Assembly: GCF_004514425.2 (NCBI RefSeq)
Contig: NZ_MYFN02000012.1
Coordinates: 62,001 to 126,000 of the forward strand
Direction of reading: 5' to 3'
DNA length: 64,000 nucleotides
DNA from: Shinella sumterensis
GTDB taxonomy: Bacteria; Pseudomonadota; Alphaproteobacteria; Rhizobiales; Rhizobiaceae
In this document: one piece after another, positions 1 through 11,135 of the stretch
Layout: each line of letters starts with the position of its first letter
Numbering within the stretch: the first letter of the stretch is position 1
Made by a program: the position numbers and the translations under genes
The notes under the pieces: model-generated
Database searches by the model: none
What the model saw: the letters and a program-made list of their open reading frames with translations, nothing else
Told to the model about the DNA's origin: nothing

Positions 1-637
1 AGATCGGGATCTGCGGCGCCAGCTTGTTGATGAGACCGATCGAGACGTTGAAGACCAGGCCATAGAGAATGAAGGGGCTGGCGAGCCGCAGCATGATCAT
101 GAAGGTCTGGGACAGCGTGTCGGTGAGCGTGATCAGCGCGCTCTGCGGATTGAAGCCTGCGCCGAGCGGCATGACGGTGTAGGAATCGACCAGCGCCCGC
201 ACCACGACGTGATGGAAATCCAGAAGGAAGAGGATGAGCAGGCCCGCGAAGGAAAGCAGGTTGGTCAGCTGGTTTTCGGCTGCGTCTTCCAGCACATCCT
301 GCGTCGGCGGCGCATTGAAGCCCATCATCATCGTCAGCACCGTGCCGGCGAACTGGAGGCCGAGCACATAGTACCGGGCGATCAGGCCGATTACCACGCC
401 CGTCAGCGTCTCGAAAACGATGAGTTTCAGATAGGCGTCGACCGAGCCGGAAGCGCGCGGGTAGATCGTGTCCCACATGATGGGCAGGATCGCCATGGAA
501 ACGGCCACGGCGATGAAGAGGCGGATCTGCATGGAGATGCGCGCCGAGGAGAAGCCCGGCAGCAGCATGAAACACCCGCCGACACGGCAGAAGGCAGCGA
601 ACAGCGCCAGCACCGTGCCCTGCGGGTCCGTGATCAT
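1..637 (-). CDS. fliR: FliR, flagellar export gate membrane protein (partial)
   Basis: The frame reads from an ATG at 637 and is still open at the window edge, so the C-terminus is missing (about 212 residues visible; the family is about 250). The product is strongly hydrophobic with several predicted membrane spans and begins [20 protein letters not shown], typical of FliR, a component of the FliPQR/FlhBA export gate in the inner membrane. The start codon overlaps the stop codon of flhA in an ATGA arrangement, so the two genes are probably translationally coupled. The identification rests on family resemblance and on the order fliQ, flhA, fliR, which is standard in rhizobia. Confidence 0.93.
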   Translation of the reverse strand, partial: MITDPQGTVLALFAAFCRVGGCFMLLPGFSSARISMQIRLFIAVAVSMAILPIMWDTIYPRASGSVDAYLKLIVFETLTGVVIGLIARYYVLGLQFAGTVLTMMMGFNAPPTQDVLEDAAENQLTNLLSFAGLLILFLLDFHHVVVRALVDSYTVMPLGAGFNPQSALITLTDTLSQTFMIMLRLASPFILYGLVFNVSIGLINKLAPQIPI

Positions 638-2721
638 GAAATGGAGCCGAGAATCTTGATCTCGATGCCCTTGGCAAGCTCGACATGCGAGAGAACCGGC
701 AATGTGGCGAAGAGGCGCTCGATGATCATGCGCACATAAGAGCGGGATTCGGGCGACGTGACCAGTACAAAGGGCGTGCCGCGGTCAAGAAACTCGCGGA
801 TAACCCGGGTGGCCTGCTCGGAAAACTCCTCGAGCTGGCGCGGGTCGATGTCGAATTCGACGATTTCGCCCTTCGTGTCCCGCTTGAGCGCCTGGTGGAA
901 GACCATGTCCCACTTGTTGCCGAGGCGCAGCACCGGCAGAACGCCGTTCTCGGCGAGGTCGCCGCAGATCTGCTGCGACATGCGGATGCGCACATGCTCG
1001 ACGATCTGCTCGGTCTTGCGGACATGCGGGGCAAGTTCCGCCACGGCTTCCAGGATGAGATGCAGGTTGCGGATGGAAACGCGCTCGGCCAGGAGCAGCT
1101 TCAGCACGGCCTGAAGGCCGGAATAGGACATGTGCGAGGAGCAGATCTCGTCGGCGAGCTTGCGGTATTCCGGGTCGAGCCGCTCGATCAGCACCTTCAC
1201 GTCCTTGTAGGAGAGAAGCTGCGGCAGGTTGTTTCTGATGACTTCCGACAGGTGCGTGAGAACGACCGAAACGTTATCGATGGGGTGGAAGCCCTCGCGG
1301 CGCAGGTCATCGGCAAAGGTTTCGAGGATCGAGACGGCCGGCATGCCGAATGCGGGTTCGCGGATATCGTCGCCCGGCACGCTCGGCTTGCGGCCACCGC
1401 CGGTGACGACCAGCACTTCGCCGACGCGCACGATGTTGGAGGCGATCGTCGTGCCGTGAATGCGGATCTGGTAGGACTTGTCGGGGATGGCGATGTCGTC
1501 CGAGACCTTGATCTCGGGCACCACGAAGCCGTACTGGGCGGCGAACTTCTTGCGCATCTTGCCCACGCGGAACGCCAGCTCCTGATGCGCGCCGAGAAGC
1601 CGCGTGGAAACCTGCTTGCCGAGAAGCAGTTCGATTTCGGCTGTCTTCAGGACGGACTTGACCGAATCCTTCTCCTGGTCGCGCGTCGCCTGGACCTGCT
1701 GGGCCTCGGCCTCGCGCTTGACCCGGTTCTCCTCCTCGATGCGGCGCGGGATGATCCAGCTGCCGAAGGCCATGACGCCGCCGAGCGCCATGAACGGCAG
1801 GAAGGGCAGACCGGGAATGATCGCGAGCAGGAACATGAGCGCGGCAGCGACGAGCAGCGCGCGCGGATAACCGGACAGCTGGTTGATGACCGCCTGGTCC
1901 GTGGACCCCGCGGTGCCGCCGCGCGACACGATGAGGCCGGCTGCGAGCGAGACGATCAGGGCGGGGATCTGCGAGACGAGACCGTCGCCGACGGAAAGCT
2001 TCACGAAAACGTCGGCGGCTTCGGAAAGCTCCATGCCGTGGCGGAAGTAGCCGATGATGATGCCGCCGAAGACGTTGATGGCCGTAATGAGGAGGCCGGC
2101 GATGGCATCGCCGCGCACGAATTTCGAGGCACCGTCCATCGAACCGAAGAAGGAGCTTTCCTCCTCCAGTTCGCGGCGTCGCAGCTGCGCCTGCTTCTCG
2201 TCGATCAGGCCCGCCGAAAGGTCGGCGTCGATCGACATCTGCTTGCCGGGAATGGCATCGAGGGTGAAGCGGGCGCCGACTTCTGCGATACGCGTCGCAC
2301 CCTTGGTGATGACGATGAAGTTCACCACGATCAGGATCATGAAGACGATCAGACCGATGACGAAATCGCCGGACATGACGAGGCTGGCAAAGCCGGCGAT
2401 CACACCGCCGGCGGCATCGTGGCCTTCGTTGCCGTGCGAAAGAATGACGCGCGTCGTGGCGATATTGAGCGCCAGGCGAATCATCGTCGCGATCAGCAGG
2501 ACCGTCGGGAAGGACGAGAAATCGAGCGGGCGCTGGATCCACAGCGCGACCATGAGGATGAGCACGGAAAAGGCGATGGAAAACGCCAGGCCCATGTCGA
2601 TCATGAAGACGGGGATGGGCAGGAAGAGGATCGACAGAATCGTCAGGATGCCGACGGCGAATGCGATATCGCGGCCGCTCGGGCTGACCTTCGGAATGCT
2701 GATTGCCGGTACTTGCGCCAT
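634..2721 (-). CDS. flhA: FlhA, flagellar type III export protein
   Basis: The product has 695 residues, the usual FlhA length. The N-terminal half has about eight membrane segments; the conserved FHIPEP-family loop ([19 protein letters not shown], near residue 145) is intact, and the soluble C-terminal half carries the cytosolic export-platform domain. FlhA forms the nonameric ring of the flagellar secretion gate that receives chaperone-substrate complexes. A 140-base gap separates it from fliQ and holds a CGCAAG-N9 promoter-like element at 2792-2810, so flhA-fliR may have its own promoter as well as read-through from upstream. A long open frame on the opposite strand is judged an antisense shadow. 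Confidence 0.97.
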   Translation of the reverse strand: MAQVPAISIPKVSPSGRDIAFAVGILTILSILFLPIPVFMIDMGLAFSIAFSVLILMVALWIQRPLDFSSFPTVLLIATMIRLALNIATTRVILSHGNEGHDAAGGVIAGFASLVMSGDFVIGLIVFMILIVVNFIVITKGATRIAEVGARFTLDAIPGKQMSIDADLSAGLIDEKQAQLRRRELEEESSFFGSMDGASKFVRGDAIAGLLITAINVFGGIIIGYFRHGMELSEAADVFVKLSVGDGLVSQIPALIVSLAAGLIVSRGGTAGSTDQAVINQLSGYPRALLVAAALMFLLAIIPGLPFLPFMALGGVMAFGSWIIPRRIEEENRVKREAEAQQVQATRDQEKDSVKSVLKTAEIELLLGKQVSTRLLGAHQELAFRVGKMRKKFAAQYGFVVPEIKVSDDIAIPDKSYQIRIHGTTIASNIVRVGEVLVVTGGGRKPSVPGDDIREPAFGMPAVSILETFADDLRREGFHPIDNVSVVLTHLSEVIRNNLPQLLSYKDVKVLIERLDPEYRKLADEICSSHMSYSGLQAVLKLLLAERVSIRNLHLILEAVAELAPHVRKTEQIVEHVRIRMSQQICGDLAENGVLPVLRLGNKWDMVFHQALKRDTKGEIVEFDIDPRQLEEFSEQATRVIREFLDRGTPFVLVTSPESRSYVRMIIERLFATLPVLSHVELAKGIEIKILGSIS

Positions 2722-2791
2722 CTGAAAGATTCCCGTCTCGTCATGAGAGGCTGCGCCGCGTCACACGCGTCGCCCATTTTCGCCGTCAGAC

Positions 2792-2811
2792 GTACAGGGC
2801 GAAGCTTGCGC
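2792..2811 (-). promoter_or_regulatory. Candidate flagellar class II promoter of flhA-fliR
   Basis: On the minus strand the sequence is CGCAAG, nine bases, then GTAC (consensus CTAG). The spacing is the same as at six other flagellar operons in this window. It lies about 70 bases ahead of the flhA ATG. Confidence 0.5.
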
Positions 2812-2861
2812 GAGGGTGGCAGGAGGCGGGAAAGCGCGGAACGGCTCGGGGCGGAGCCGCG

Positions 2862-3128
2862 CTAGAACCCGGTCTGGATCCGGGAAAAGACGAGATCGGT
2901 GAAGATGGAAATCTGGGCGCCGATGAAGGGCGCCGAAATGGCGAGCGTGACCATGATCGCCAGGATCTTGGGGACGAAGGTCAGGGTCATTTCCTGCACC
3001 TGCGTCAGCGCCTGAATGAAGGCAATGACGACGCCCACGAGCATGGCGGCAAGAACGGCCGGGCCGGACGCCACGATGACGGTCCAGATGGCTGACTGCG
3101 CGATATCGAGGGCGTCTGCCTCATTCAC
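2862..3128 (-). CDS. fliQ: FliQ, flagellar export gate protein
   Basis: This 88-residue protein with two membrane helices is the normal FliQ size, and sequence such as QALTQVQEMTLTFVPKI is characteristic of the FliQ/SctS family. With FliP and FliR it forms the helical core of the export gate. The start is a GTG at 3128, nine bases after the flgD stop; no strong Shine-Dalgarno sequence is visible, which fits coupling to flgD translation. It is probably the last gene of the flgE-to-fliQ operon. Confidence 0.95.
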   Translation of the reverse strand: MNEADALDIAQSAIWTVIVASGPAVLAAMLVGVVIAFIQALTQVQEMTLTFVPKILAIMVTLAISAPFIGAQISIFTDLVFSRIQTGF

Positions 3129-3137
3129 GGATGGGGT

Positions 3138-5432
<2,295 letters not shown>

Positions 5433-5435
5433 ACC

Positions 5436-6881
5436 TTAGCCCGCCGCTTGGAGAAGAGCGGTGATCATTTCATCGACCGCCGCGACCAGTTTCGCCGATG
5501 CCTTGTAGGACTGCTCCAGATCGAGGAGCAGCGCGAGTTCCTCGTCAAGGCTGACGGATGTCACGCTCTGCAAGGCCTCCTGCGTGCGTGCCAGTAGCGC
5601 GTTCTTGTCGTCGGCCGCCGTCGTCGCCGCGCTGCGCAGCTGCTCCAGCCAGCCGACCGAACCGCTCGAGAAAGCCAGCAGCGAGGTGTTCGTATCGATG
5701 GCTGCGGCCGGATCGAACGTGACCGGTGTCTCGAATGCCGCCGCATAATTGTTCAGCAGCACCGAGAAGCTGGCATTGTTGTCGATGTTGAAGGTCTCGT
5801 TGATGCCGTCGCGCAGCAGCTTGGCATTGCCGCCCTGATTGGTGATGACGGCAGGATTGACCTTGATGATGGTCGACAGGCCGGGCACCACCGTGTCGAC
5901 GGTGAGATCGTCACCGACGGCCACGCCGTTGCGGATGAACAGGCCGTCCATCGCGCCGCCGACCGTGTTCTCGGAGAACATGTTGATCAGGCTGCGGGCG
6001 GTTTCGTCGAGCTGGGCCTGGAAGGTCGGCGCGGCATGGTCGCGGATCTGCAGCAGGCCGGCGATCGTGCCGCGCGCGCTGGTGTTGCCGGCCGCGCCCA
6101 TCTGCACCGGCACACCGTCGATCAGGACCTGGTTGCCCGCCACGGTGGCGGTATAGGTGGTCGTCGGAACGAAGCTGACGGCGCGCGCCTCGGTCTCGAA
6201 CAGAACCGTTCCGTCGCTGGTGTAGAGCGCCAGATCGTTGTTTGTGCGGTTGACCGTGGTGACCCCGACGAGACCGGAAATCTGGGTCAGCAGCTTGTCG
6301 CGCTGGTCGAGCGCATCGTTGACGTCCGTGCCGGCCGCCGTGCCCTGCCGGACCTGGTCGTTGTAAGTCTTGAATTCCTTGAGAAGGCGGTTGAGCTCCT
6401 TGACCGCGGTGTCGATGTCGGCGTCAGCCTCCGACCGCAGTTTCTGGAGCGCTTCGGATGTGCTGTTCAGCGACGTTGCGACGTCGATGGCATCCGCCAC
6501 CACCGTTTCGGCAAGCGAGACTTCGTTCGGCTTGTCGGCGAAGGTCTGGAGATTGTCACGCAGCTTGGCGAGATAGGTGGAGGGGGCGAGCTCGTAGTCC
6601 TCGCCGCCCAGCATCATCTTCATGCGCGAGAGGCCGGCCAGAACGGCATCCTGGGCCGAAGCCTTCGAAATGCTGAGCAGGTTCTGCTTCAGCAGCGCTT
6701 CGTTCTGCGCGCGCTGCGTTTCGACGACGGTGGCACCGGAGCTCGCCGTGGCGAGGACCGCCGCACGACGTGCATAGGCCGGGTCGCTTGCATTGGCAAT
6801 GTTCTTCGAAACGACGGCCGATTGCAGGCCTACGTTGGAAAAACTTGACTGAGCAGTCTTCATAGCTGCTGTAAGCGACAT
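5436..6881 (-). CDS. flgK: FlgK, hook-associated protein 1
   Basis: The 481-residue protein starts MSLTAAMKTAQSSFSNVGLQ and has the rod-hook N-terminal motif (VVSKNIANASDPAYARR) and the conserved C-terminal helix (LLLDLEQSYKASAKLVAAVD). It forms the first junction ring between hook and filament and is exported through the flagellar type III system. It sits 45 bases after flgE and three before flgL. An AGGTAG-type ribosome site precedes the ATG at 6881. Confidence 0.95.
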   Translation of the reverse strand: MSLTAAMKTAQSSFSNVGLQSAVVSKNIANASDPAYARRAAVLATASSGATVVETQRAQNEALLKQNLLSISKASAQDAVLAGLSRMKMMLGGEDYELAPSTYLAKLRDNLQTFADKPNEVSLAETVVADAIDVATSLNSTSEALQKLRSEADADIDTAVKELNRLLKEFKTYNDQVRQGTAAGTDVNDALDQRDKLLTQISGLVGVTTVNRTNNDLALYTSDGTVLFETEARAVSFVPTTTYTATVAGNQVLIDGVPVQMGAAGNTSARGTIAGLLQIRDHAAPTFQAQLDETARSLINMFSENTVGGAMDGLFIRNGVAVGDDLTVDTVVPGLSTIIKVNPAVITNQGGNAKLLRDGINETFNIDNNASFSVLLNNYAAAFETPVTFDPAAAIDTNTSLLAFSSGSVGWLEQLRSAATTAADDKNALLARTQEALQSVTSVSLDEELALLLDLEQSYKASAKLVAAVDEMITALLQAAG

Positions 6882-6926
6882 CAGTTCTACCTAACTTTCG
6901 AGTGCACGCCGAACCGTCATGCGACC

Positions 6927-8222
6927 TTATCTCTTGAGGTTGACGAGGACTTCCATGAGTTCGGAACCGGTCTGGAAGACCTTCGAATTGGCCGTGTAGT
7001 TGCGCTGCGATTCGATCATGCTCGTCAGCTCTTCGGCGATGTCGACATTCGAATCCTCCAGCGCGCCGGACAGGATCGTTCCGAAGCCGCCGTTGCCGGC
7101 ATAGCCCATGACGATGACACCCGAATCGTTGCTCTGGGAGTAGACGTTGCCGGCGAGCGGCTTGAGGTTGTCGGGGCTCTGAACGTTCGCCATGGCGATG
7201 CGATACTTCGGGGCGAGGTCGCCGTTTTCGTACTTGAGATAGACGATACCATCGTCGCTGATCTCGTAGCCTGAAACACCACTCGGGCCGATGCCGTCGA
7301 TATCGCCCTTGGCGGCGAAGGCCGACGCAAGCTGTGTGCTGCCGCCCGTCGCGCCACCGATCGAAACCGTGAGCGATTTCAAAACAGCGCCGTCGATCGG
7401 AAGTTCGTCCAGAACGAGGTCTGCGGGGCTTGCCGGCGTTTCGAGCTTGCCGTCCGCGTCGAAAGTCAGGGTCTGGGGTGTGGCGTCGTCGACGCTGGCG
7501 ACGATGGACGGCGGTGTCGCACCGCTCATCATGTCGTAGATGTCGCCCGTCTCGGGATCGGTATAGGTGACCGTGACTTCCCATTCGCTGGTCGGCGGCG
7601 GGCCTGCGGTCGTGCTGACTTTCGTGTAGTTGAAGTCGAGCTTGCGCGTGTTGCCAAGGCTGTCATAGGCGACGAGCGACGTCGCCTTCTTGTAGCCATC
7701 AGCCTCGTTCGACGGCAGGTTGACATGCAGGTAGCCCTTTTCGGACGCCTTCACGTTCAGCTCGCCGGATGCGAGGTTGATCTTCTCAAGGCCTGCAAAG
7801 CCGTTGATGACAACGGTCGGGTCTTCCGTCGACGAATAGGGATACCCCATCAGCGTGAAGCCGGCGGAGTTCTTCAGCGTGCCGTCGCTCATCGGGGTGA
7901 AGGCGCCAGCGCGCGTCAGATACTCCACACCATCGGAACCCTGGACAATGAAGAAGCCCCGGCCGTTGATGGCAAGGTCGGTCGCCGAGGTCGTGTAGGT
8001 GAAGGTGCCCTGCGCGGAGATGGAGTAACGGACGTCGGTGGTGACACCGCCCGAATTGTACGCGCCGCCGGTCGTGGGAAGAATGAGCGAAGAGAACTGC
8101 GTCGCGGCCTTCTTGTAGCCGGTCGTGTTCGCGTTCGCGATGTTATCGGCAACCGTGCTCAGGCGGTTCGCCTGAGCGTTCATGCCGGAAACACCCGTTC
8201 TCATCGTGCCGTAAAGACTCAT
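6927..8222 (-). CDS. flgE: FlgE, flagellar hook protein
   Basis: The 431-residue protein has the N-terminal hook/rod motif (GMNAQANRLSTVADNIANAN), a variable central domain, and a C-terminal helix containing SMIESQRNYTANSKVFQTG. It polymerises into the hook. It is the first gene of its operon: the upstream gap of about 100 bases, after rem, contains a CGCAAG-N9-ATAG element at 8255-8275, 33 bases ahead of the ATG. Confidence 0.97.
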   Translation of the reverse strand: MSLYGTMRTGVSGMNAQANRLSTVADNIANANTTGYKKAATQFSSLILPTTGGAYNSGGVTTDVRYSISAQGTFTYTTSATDLAINGRGFFIVQGSDGVEYLTRAGAFTPMSDGTLKNSAGFTLMGYPYSSTEDPTVVINGFAGLEKINLASGELNVKASEKGYLHVNLPSNEADGYKKATSLVAYDSLGNTRKLDFNYTKVSTTAGPPPTSEWEVTVTYTDPETGDIYDMMSGATPPSIVASVDDATPQTLTFDADGKLETPASPADLVLDELPIDGAVLKSLTVSIGGATGGSTQLASAFAAKGDIDGIGPSGVSGYEISDDGIVYLKYENGDLAPKYRIAMANVQSPDNLKPLAGNVYSQSNDSGVIVMGYAGNGGFGTILSGALEDSNVDIAEELTSMIESQRNYTANSKVFQTGSELMEVLVNLKR

Positions 8223-8254
8223 GTCAAATCCCCGTTCGTCTCGTCTTAGCGACC

Positions 8255-8276
8255 CTATGGGACGGGCCTTGCGTGA
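8255..8276 (-). promoter_or_regulatory. Candidate class II promoter of the flgE operon
   Basis: On the minus strand the sequence is CACGCAAG, nine bases, then ATAG. It matches the element ahead of motA almost base for base in the first half (CTTCACGCAAGGC in both). It lies 33 bases upstream of flgE. Confidence 0.55.
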
Positions 8277-8321
8277 AGCTGGCTGCCGGGGTCCGCCTGC
8301 CCCGCCCGCCGGCGGTGATTT

Positions 8322-8996
8322 TTAGCCCTGCCAGTCGATGCAGTAGCCAAGGAAGCGCTTGGAATCGATCGGGTCGAAACCGAGCTTCTTGCGCAGTTTC
8401 TTGCGCAGCTTGCTGATGTGGCTTTCGACGACGTTCTCTTCGACGTCCTCATCGAAGATGCCGTAGATCGCGTTGAAGATCTGCGACTTCGAAAGGCGTC
8501 GGCCGCGGTTGGCGACCAGGTATTCGAGGATGCGGCGCTCGCGGCGCGGCAGGGCGAAGACGTCGCCGGAAATTTCCGGGTCGCGGCCATCCGAGAAGAC
8601 CCGGATCGGGCCGATGTCGGTGTGGTTGGCGAGCGCCTTCAGGCGGCGGCGGATGGCCGCCGCACGGGCCAGGATCTCGCGGGGGTGAACCGGCTTGCGC
8701 ACGACATCGTCGACACCGCTGTCGAAGAAGGCAAGCGTGGTTTCCAGGGACGGCGTGTCGCTGACCGCGATCACCGGCGCCTGCGAACGATCACGGATCG
8801 CCCGCGGCAGCTCCATGGAGAGCTGGCACTGGCCAATCAGGAACGCTTCGACCGCGTCGATATCGGAATCGGCGGCCGTGTTGACCCACTCGCCGAATTC
8901 ACGGGGATCGAACCCCGTCGAGGGCACGCCCTCGCGACCAAAAAGAGAAGTATAGCCGTCTTTAACGAGCTCGCGCTCATCAACCACTACGATCAT
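8322..8996 (-). CDS. rem: Rem/FtcR, OmpR-type master regulator of flagellar genes
   Basis: The product has 224 residues: an N-terminal receiver-like domain (about 1-115) and a C-terminal winged-helix DNA-binding domain of the OmpR/PhoB kind ([20 protein letters not shown] and [18 protein letters not shown]). It matches Rem of Sinorhizobium and FtcR of Brucella, which switch on flagellar operons below VisNR. The receiver is atypical: where the phospho-acceptor Asp is expected the sequence reads AVEAFLIG, although the later Lys (RKPV) is kept, so activity may not depend on phosphorylation. No partner kinase gene is nearby. A perfect TTAA-N7-TTAA box lies about 92 bases ahead of the start. Confidence 0.93.
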   Translation of the reverse strand: MIVVVDERELVKDGYTSLFGREGVPSTGFDPREFGEWVNTAADSDIDAVEAFLIGQCQLSMELPRAIRDRSQAPVIAVSDTPSLETTLAFFDSGVDDVVRKPVHPREILARAAAIRRRLKALANHTDIGPIRVFSDGRDPEISGDVFALPRRERRILEYLVANRGRRLSKSQIFNAIYGIFDEDVEENVVESHISKLRKKLRKKLGFDPIDSKRFLGYCIDWQG

Positions 8997-9087
8997 TCGT
9001 CCGCCTCCGAATCAGTGTGGTGCTTCGTTAAGGCAGTGGTACGAATCGGGCGAATCAGCAGCAACTAGAGAAAGTGAGTGGGTGGAA

Positions 9088-9102
9088 TTAACAGTTGATT
9101 AA
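9088..9102. promoter_or_regulatory. CtrA-type box upstream of rem
   Basis: TTAA, seven bases (CAGTTGA), TTAA: a perfect match to the alphaproteobacterial CtrA consensus, 92 bases before the rem start. A second TTAA pair at 9174-9187 has only six bases between halves and is a weaker candidate. Confidence 0.55.
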
Positions 9103-9277
9103 CCAATGCGTGCCGATTTGCTCTAGATGTAGTGGCTATTAGGCCCTTTTACCACTACTTTCTCGTGGAAAAGTTAACAAAGGTTAACGCGCAACCTTGC
9201 CCCGCCCAAAACGCGGCACATTCCCGCCACATTCTGGCACACATTGCGCCGTGGCGAATATTCAACTTTTAGTCGAA

Positions 9278-9856
9278 TTATTGGCAGAACTGTTTCGCGT
9301 TCCGCGTCCAGCTTCCATAGCCCGTTGCAACCAGGTTTGCGATCACCCGGCAGACATAGCGCTTCTGCGCCGGGTCGTTGTTGGGACCGGCGTGATAGCG
9401 TGCAACGGCCATCGTCCACGTCTCATGGCGGGCATGCAGCCGCGCGAGGAATGCGGCTGCATATTCGACGTTCTTGCGCGGATCGAACATCTCCGCCGGC
9501 GAGGTGAAGTGCTCGCCGTGGAAATGGTGGTTGATCTGCATGCAGCCGAGATCGATCAGCTTTGCGCCGCGCCCGCGGGCAGCCTGAAAAACCTCGAGCG
9601 CCTCCTCCCGGCTGCGGCCGAAATAGGCCTTGCCTTCGATGTTGAGGGCGAAAGGCTGAAGCGATCCCTTCCGGCCGGTCTCCGTCAACCCGACCGAATA
9701 GAGGATGCCGGCCGGAATGTCGTATTTGGCGGCCGCGGCCAGGATCTCCCGCTCGCAGCTGCCGACGGCAGCCTGTGCGTCAGAGATAGACGCCGCCAGG
9801 CCGATGAGACTGGCCGCCAGAAAGGCCAGCCGCGTTGTCCGTCGTATTGTCCTCAC
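9278..9856 (-). CDS. Secreted lytic transglycosylase of the motility cluster
   Basis: From a GTG at 9856 the product has 192 residues with a signal peptide (RRTTRLAFLAASLIGLAAS, cut after DAQA) followed by an SLT-like fold: catalytic Glu in SVGLTETGRKG, then GCMQINHHFHG and a C-terminal VARYHAGPNN. It should cleave periplasmic peptidoglycan. The location between fliK and rem suggests it opens the wall for the rod, a job done in other bacteria by FlgJ or SltF; no flgJ was seen in the window. The start is inferred from a GGGAGG ribosome site five bases upstream and from the signal peptide; it overlaps the end of fliK by 77 bases. Longer in-frame starts exist but would bury the signal peptide. 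Confidence 0.8.
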   Translation of the reverse strand: MRTIRRTTRLAFLAASLIGLAASISDAQAAVGSCEREILAAAAKYDIPAGILYSVGLTETGRKGSLQPFALNIEGKAYFGRSREEALEVFQAARGRGAKLIDLGCMQINHHFHGEHFTSPAEMFDPRKNVEYAAAFLARLHARHETWTMAVARYHAGPNNDPAQKRYVCRVIANLVATGYGSWTRNAKQFCQ

Positions 9857-11135
9857 GGGAGCCTCCCTGCCCTGCAAACGAGCCCGAACCTTCACCACCG
9901 CTCCGGCGGCCATCGTCGCGCGCCTGCGGCTGGTTGGAGAATTGCTGCTGCTGATCGCCGCCGCCCTGCGCATTGGCGCTGCGGTCGACAGGCGAAAGCT
10001 GCACGCTCACCTGATCCACCGCAAAGCCCTGTCCGCGCAATGCGCGCACGATGGCGTCCTGGTCGTCGTTGAGTTGGCGATAGGCCTCGCCCGTCTCCAC
10101 CTGCAGAGACACGATCAGCGCATCGCCATGCAGGCGCAGCGTCGCCGTCACGAGGCCAAGCTCGATCGGGTTCATCTGGATCTTCAGCGTATTGACGACC
10201 TTGCCCGTGGCGGCCTGCTCGTGGCCGATGCCGCTCGTCGCGCTCAGCGAGCTCGCCCATTCGGGGTCCTGCGTGATCGCCGTCGTCACGGCGGCCGCAT
10301 TGCTGGTCTGCGCCAGGCCGATATAGCGGCGCGCCTCGACCACGGTGACGGCCTCACCCTTCGGCCCGGTCGGATTGGCGTCGCGCAGCGTCGCGCGGTC
10401 ACCCGAGCCGGAAAGGCTCAAATCGAGGTCGCGCCCCTTGCCATCGGCGCGCATGATCCGGAAAAGCTTGTCCGTTTCGGACTGCGGCAGCTCGCCACCA
10501 TCGGTGTCGGCGAGGGCCGAAGCGTCGCCCTTTGCAGTGCCATCGGCGGAAGCCACGACCTTGCCGCCGGATTTCACGCCCGGTTCGCCCCGTCCCTCAT
10601 GGGCCGGGCCGGAAATGGATTTCGCGGCACCCGCCAAGGCGGCCTGCGGCATCGCGTTTTGCGCGCCGAGCAGTTCGAGCAGATTGCCGACATCTGTCTT
10701 TTCGGCGCCTTCGGCCTTTGCCTCGGGACGCTCTTCATCCTCGACCGGCACGGTTTTCCCGTCGCCTTCGGTGGTCCGCACCTTGCGGCCGGACGCGGCA
10801 GCACCCAGAAGGGCTGCGACCTTCTCCTCGAAGGACACCTCTTCCTGCGCCTCGTCCTGCGGTTTGCCGTGCGTTTTGGCGGGCACCGTCATATCGTGGC
10901 GGCCCACCTTCACACGGGGATCGGCAGCCTCGTCGTCGCCCTGCTCGCCCTTGCCGGAGATCGATATCCGAGCGCCCTTCTGAGCGCCCTGGCCCTCGCG
11001 CCCGTGAAGGCTGGCGATCGCGTGGGAAAAGCCATTTTCCTCCGCGCCGCCGGCGCCGTTGCCATCGCCCGCCTTGCCCTTGCCGGGAACAGGCCCCGAA
11101 ACGATGCCCAACACACCGCTACCGATCGTGCTCAT
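9780..11135 (-). CDS. fliK: FliK (formerly MotD), hook-length control protein
   Basis: The product has 451 residues, with a long Gly/Ala/Lys/Glu-rich, probably disordered N-terminal two thirds and a conserved C-terminal domain (about residues 310-400: LKIQMNPIELGLVTATLRLHG followed by VSLQVETGEAYRQL) that matches the Flg_hook domain. FliK measures hook length and switches export specificity at FlhB. In Sinorhizobium the gene in this position was first named motD. Its start overlaps the motC stop by four bases. The last 77 bases are shared with the following transglycosylase gene. Confidence 0.92.
   Translation of the reverse strand: MSTIGSGVLGIVSGPVPGKGKAGDGNGAGGAEENGFSHAIASLHGREGQGAQKGARISISGKGEQGDDEAADPRVKVGRHDMTVPAKTHGKPQDEAQEEVSFEEKVAALLGAAASGRKVRTTEGDGKTVPVEDEERPEAKAEGAEKTDVGNLLELLGAQNAMPQAALAGAAKSISGPAHEGRGEPGVKSGGKVVASADGTAKGDASALADTDGGELPQSETDKLFRIMRADGKGRDLDLSLSGSGDRATLRDANPTGPKGEAVTVVEARRYIGLAQTSNAAAVTTAITQDPEWASSLSATSGIGHEQAATGKVVNTLKIQMNPIELGLVTATLRLHGDALIVSLQVETGEAYRQLNDDQDAIVRALRGQGFAVDQVSVQLSPVDRSANAQGGGDQQQQFSNQPQARDDGRRSGGEGSGSFAGQGGSREDNTTDNAAGLSGGQSHRPGGVYL

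Noticed and set aside
685-2865. A 726-codon open frame on the plus strand opposite flhA
   Set aside because: It is fully antisense to an intact flhA, is biased to His/Asp/Arg residues typical of antisense reading in GC-rich genes, and has no ribosome site or family likeness.
9174-9187. Second CtrA box upstream of rem
   Set aside because: The spacing is six, not seven, so it was not counted among the perfect boxes.
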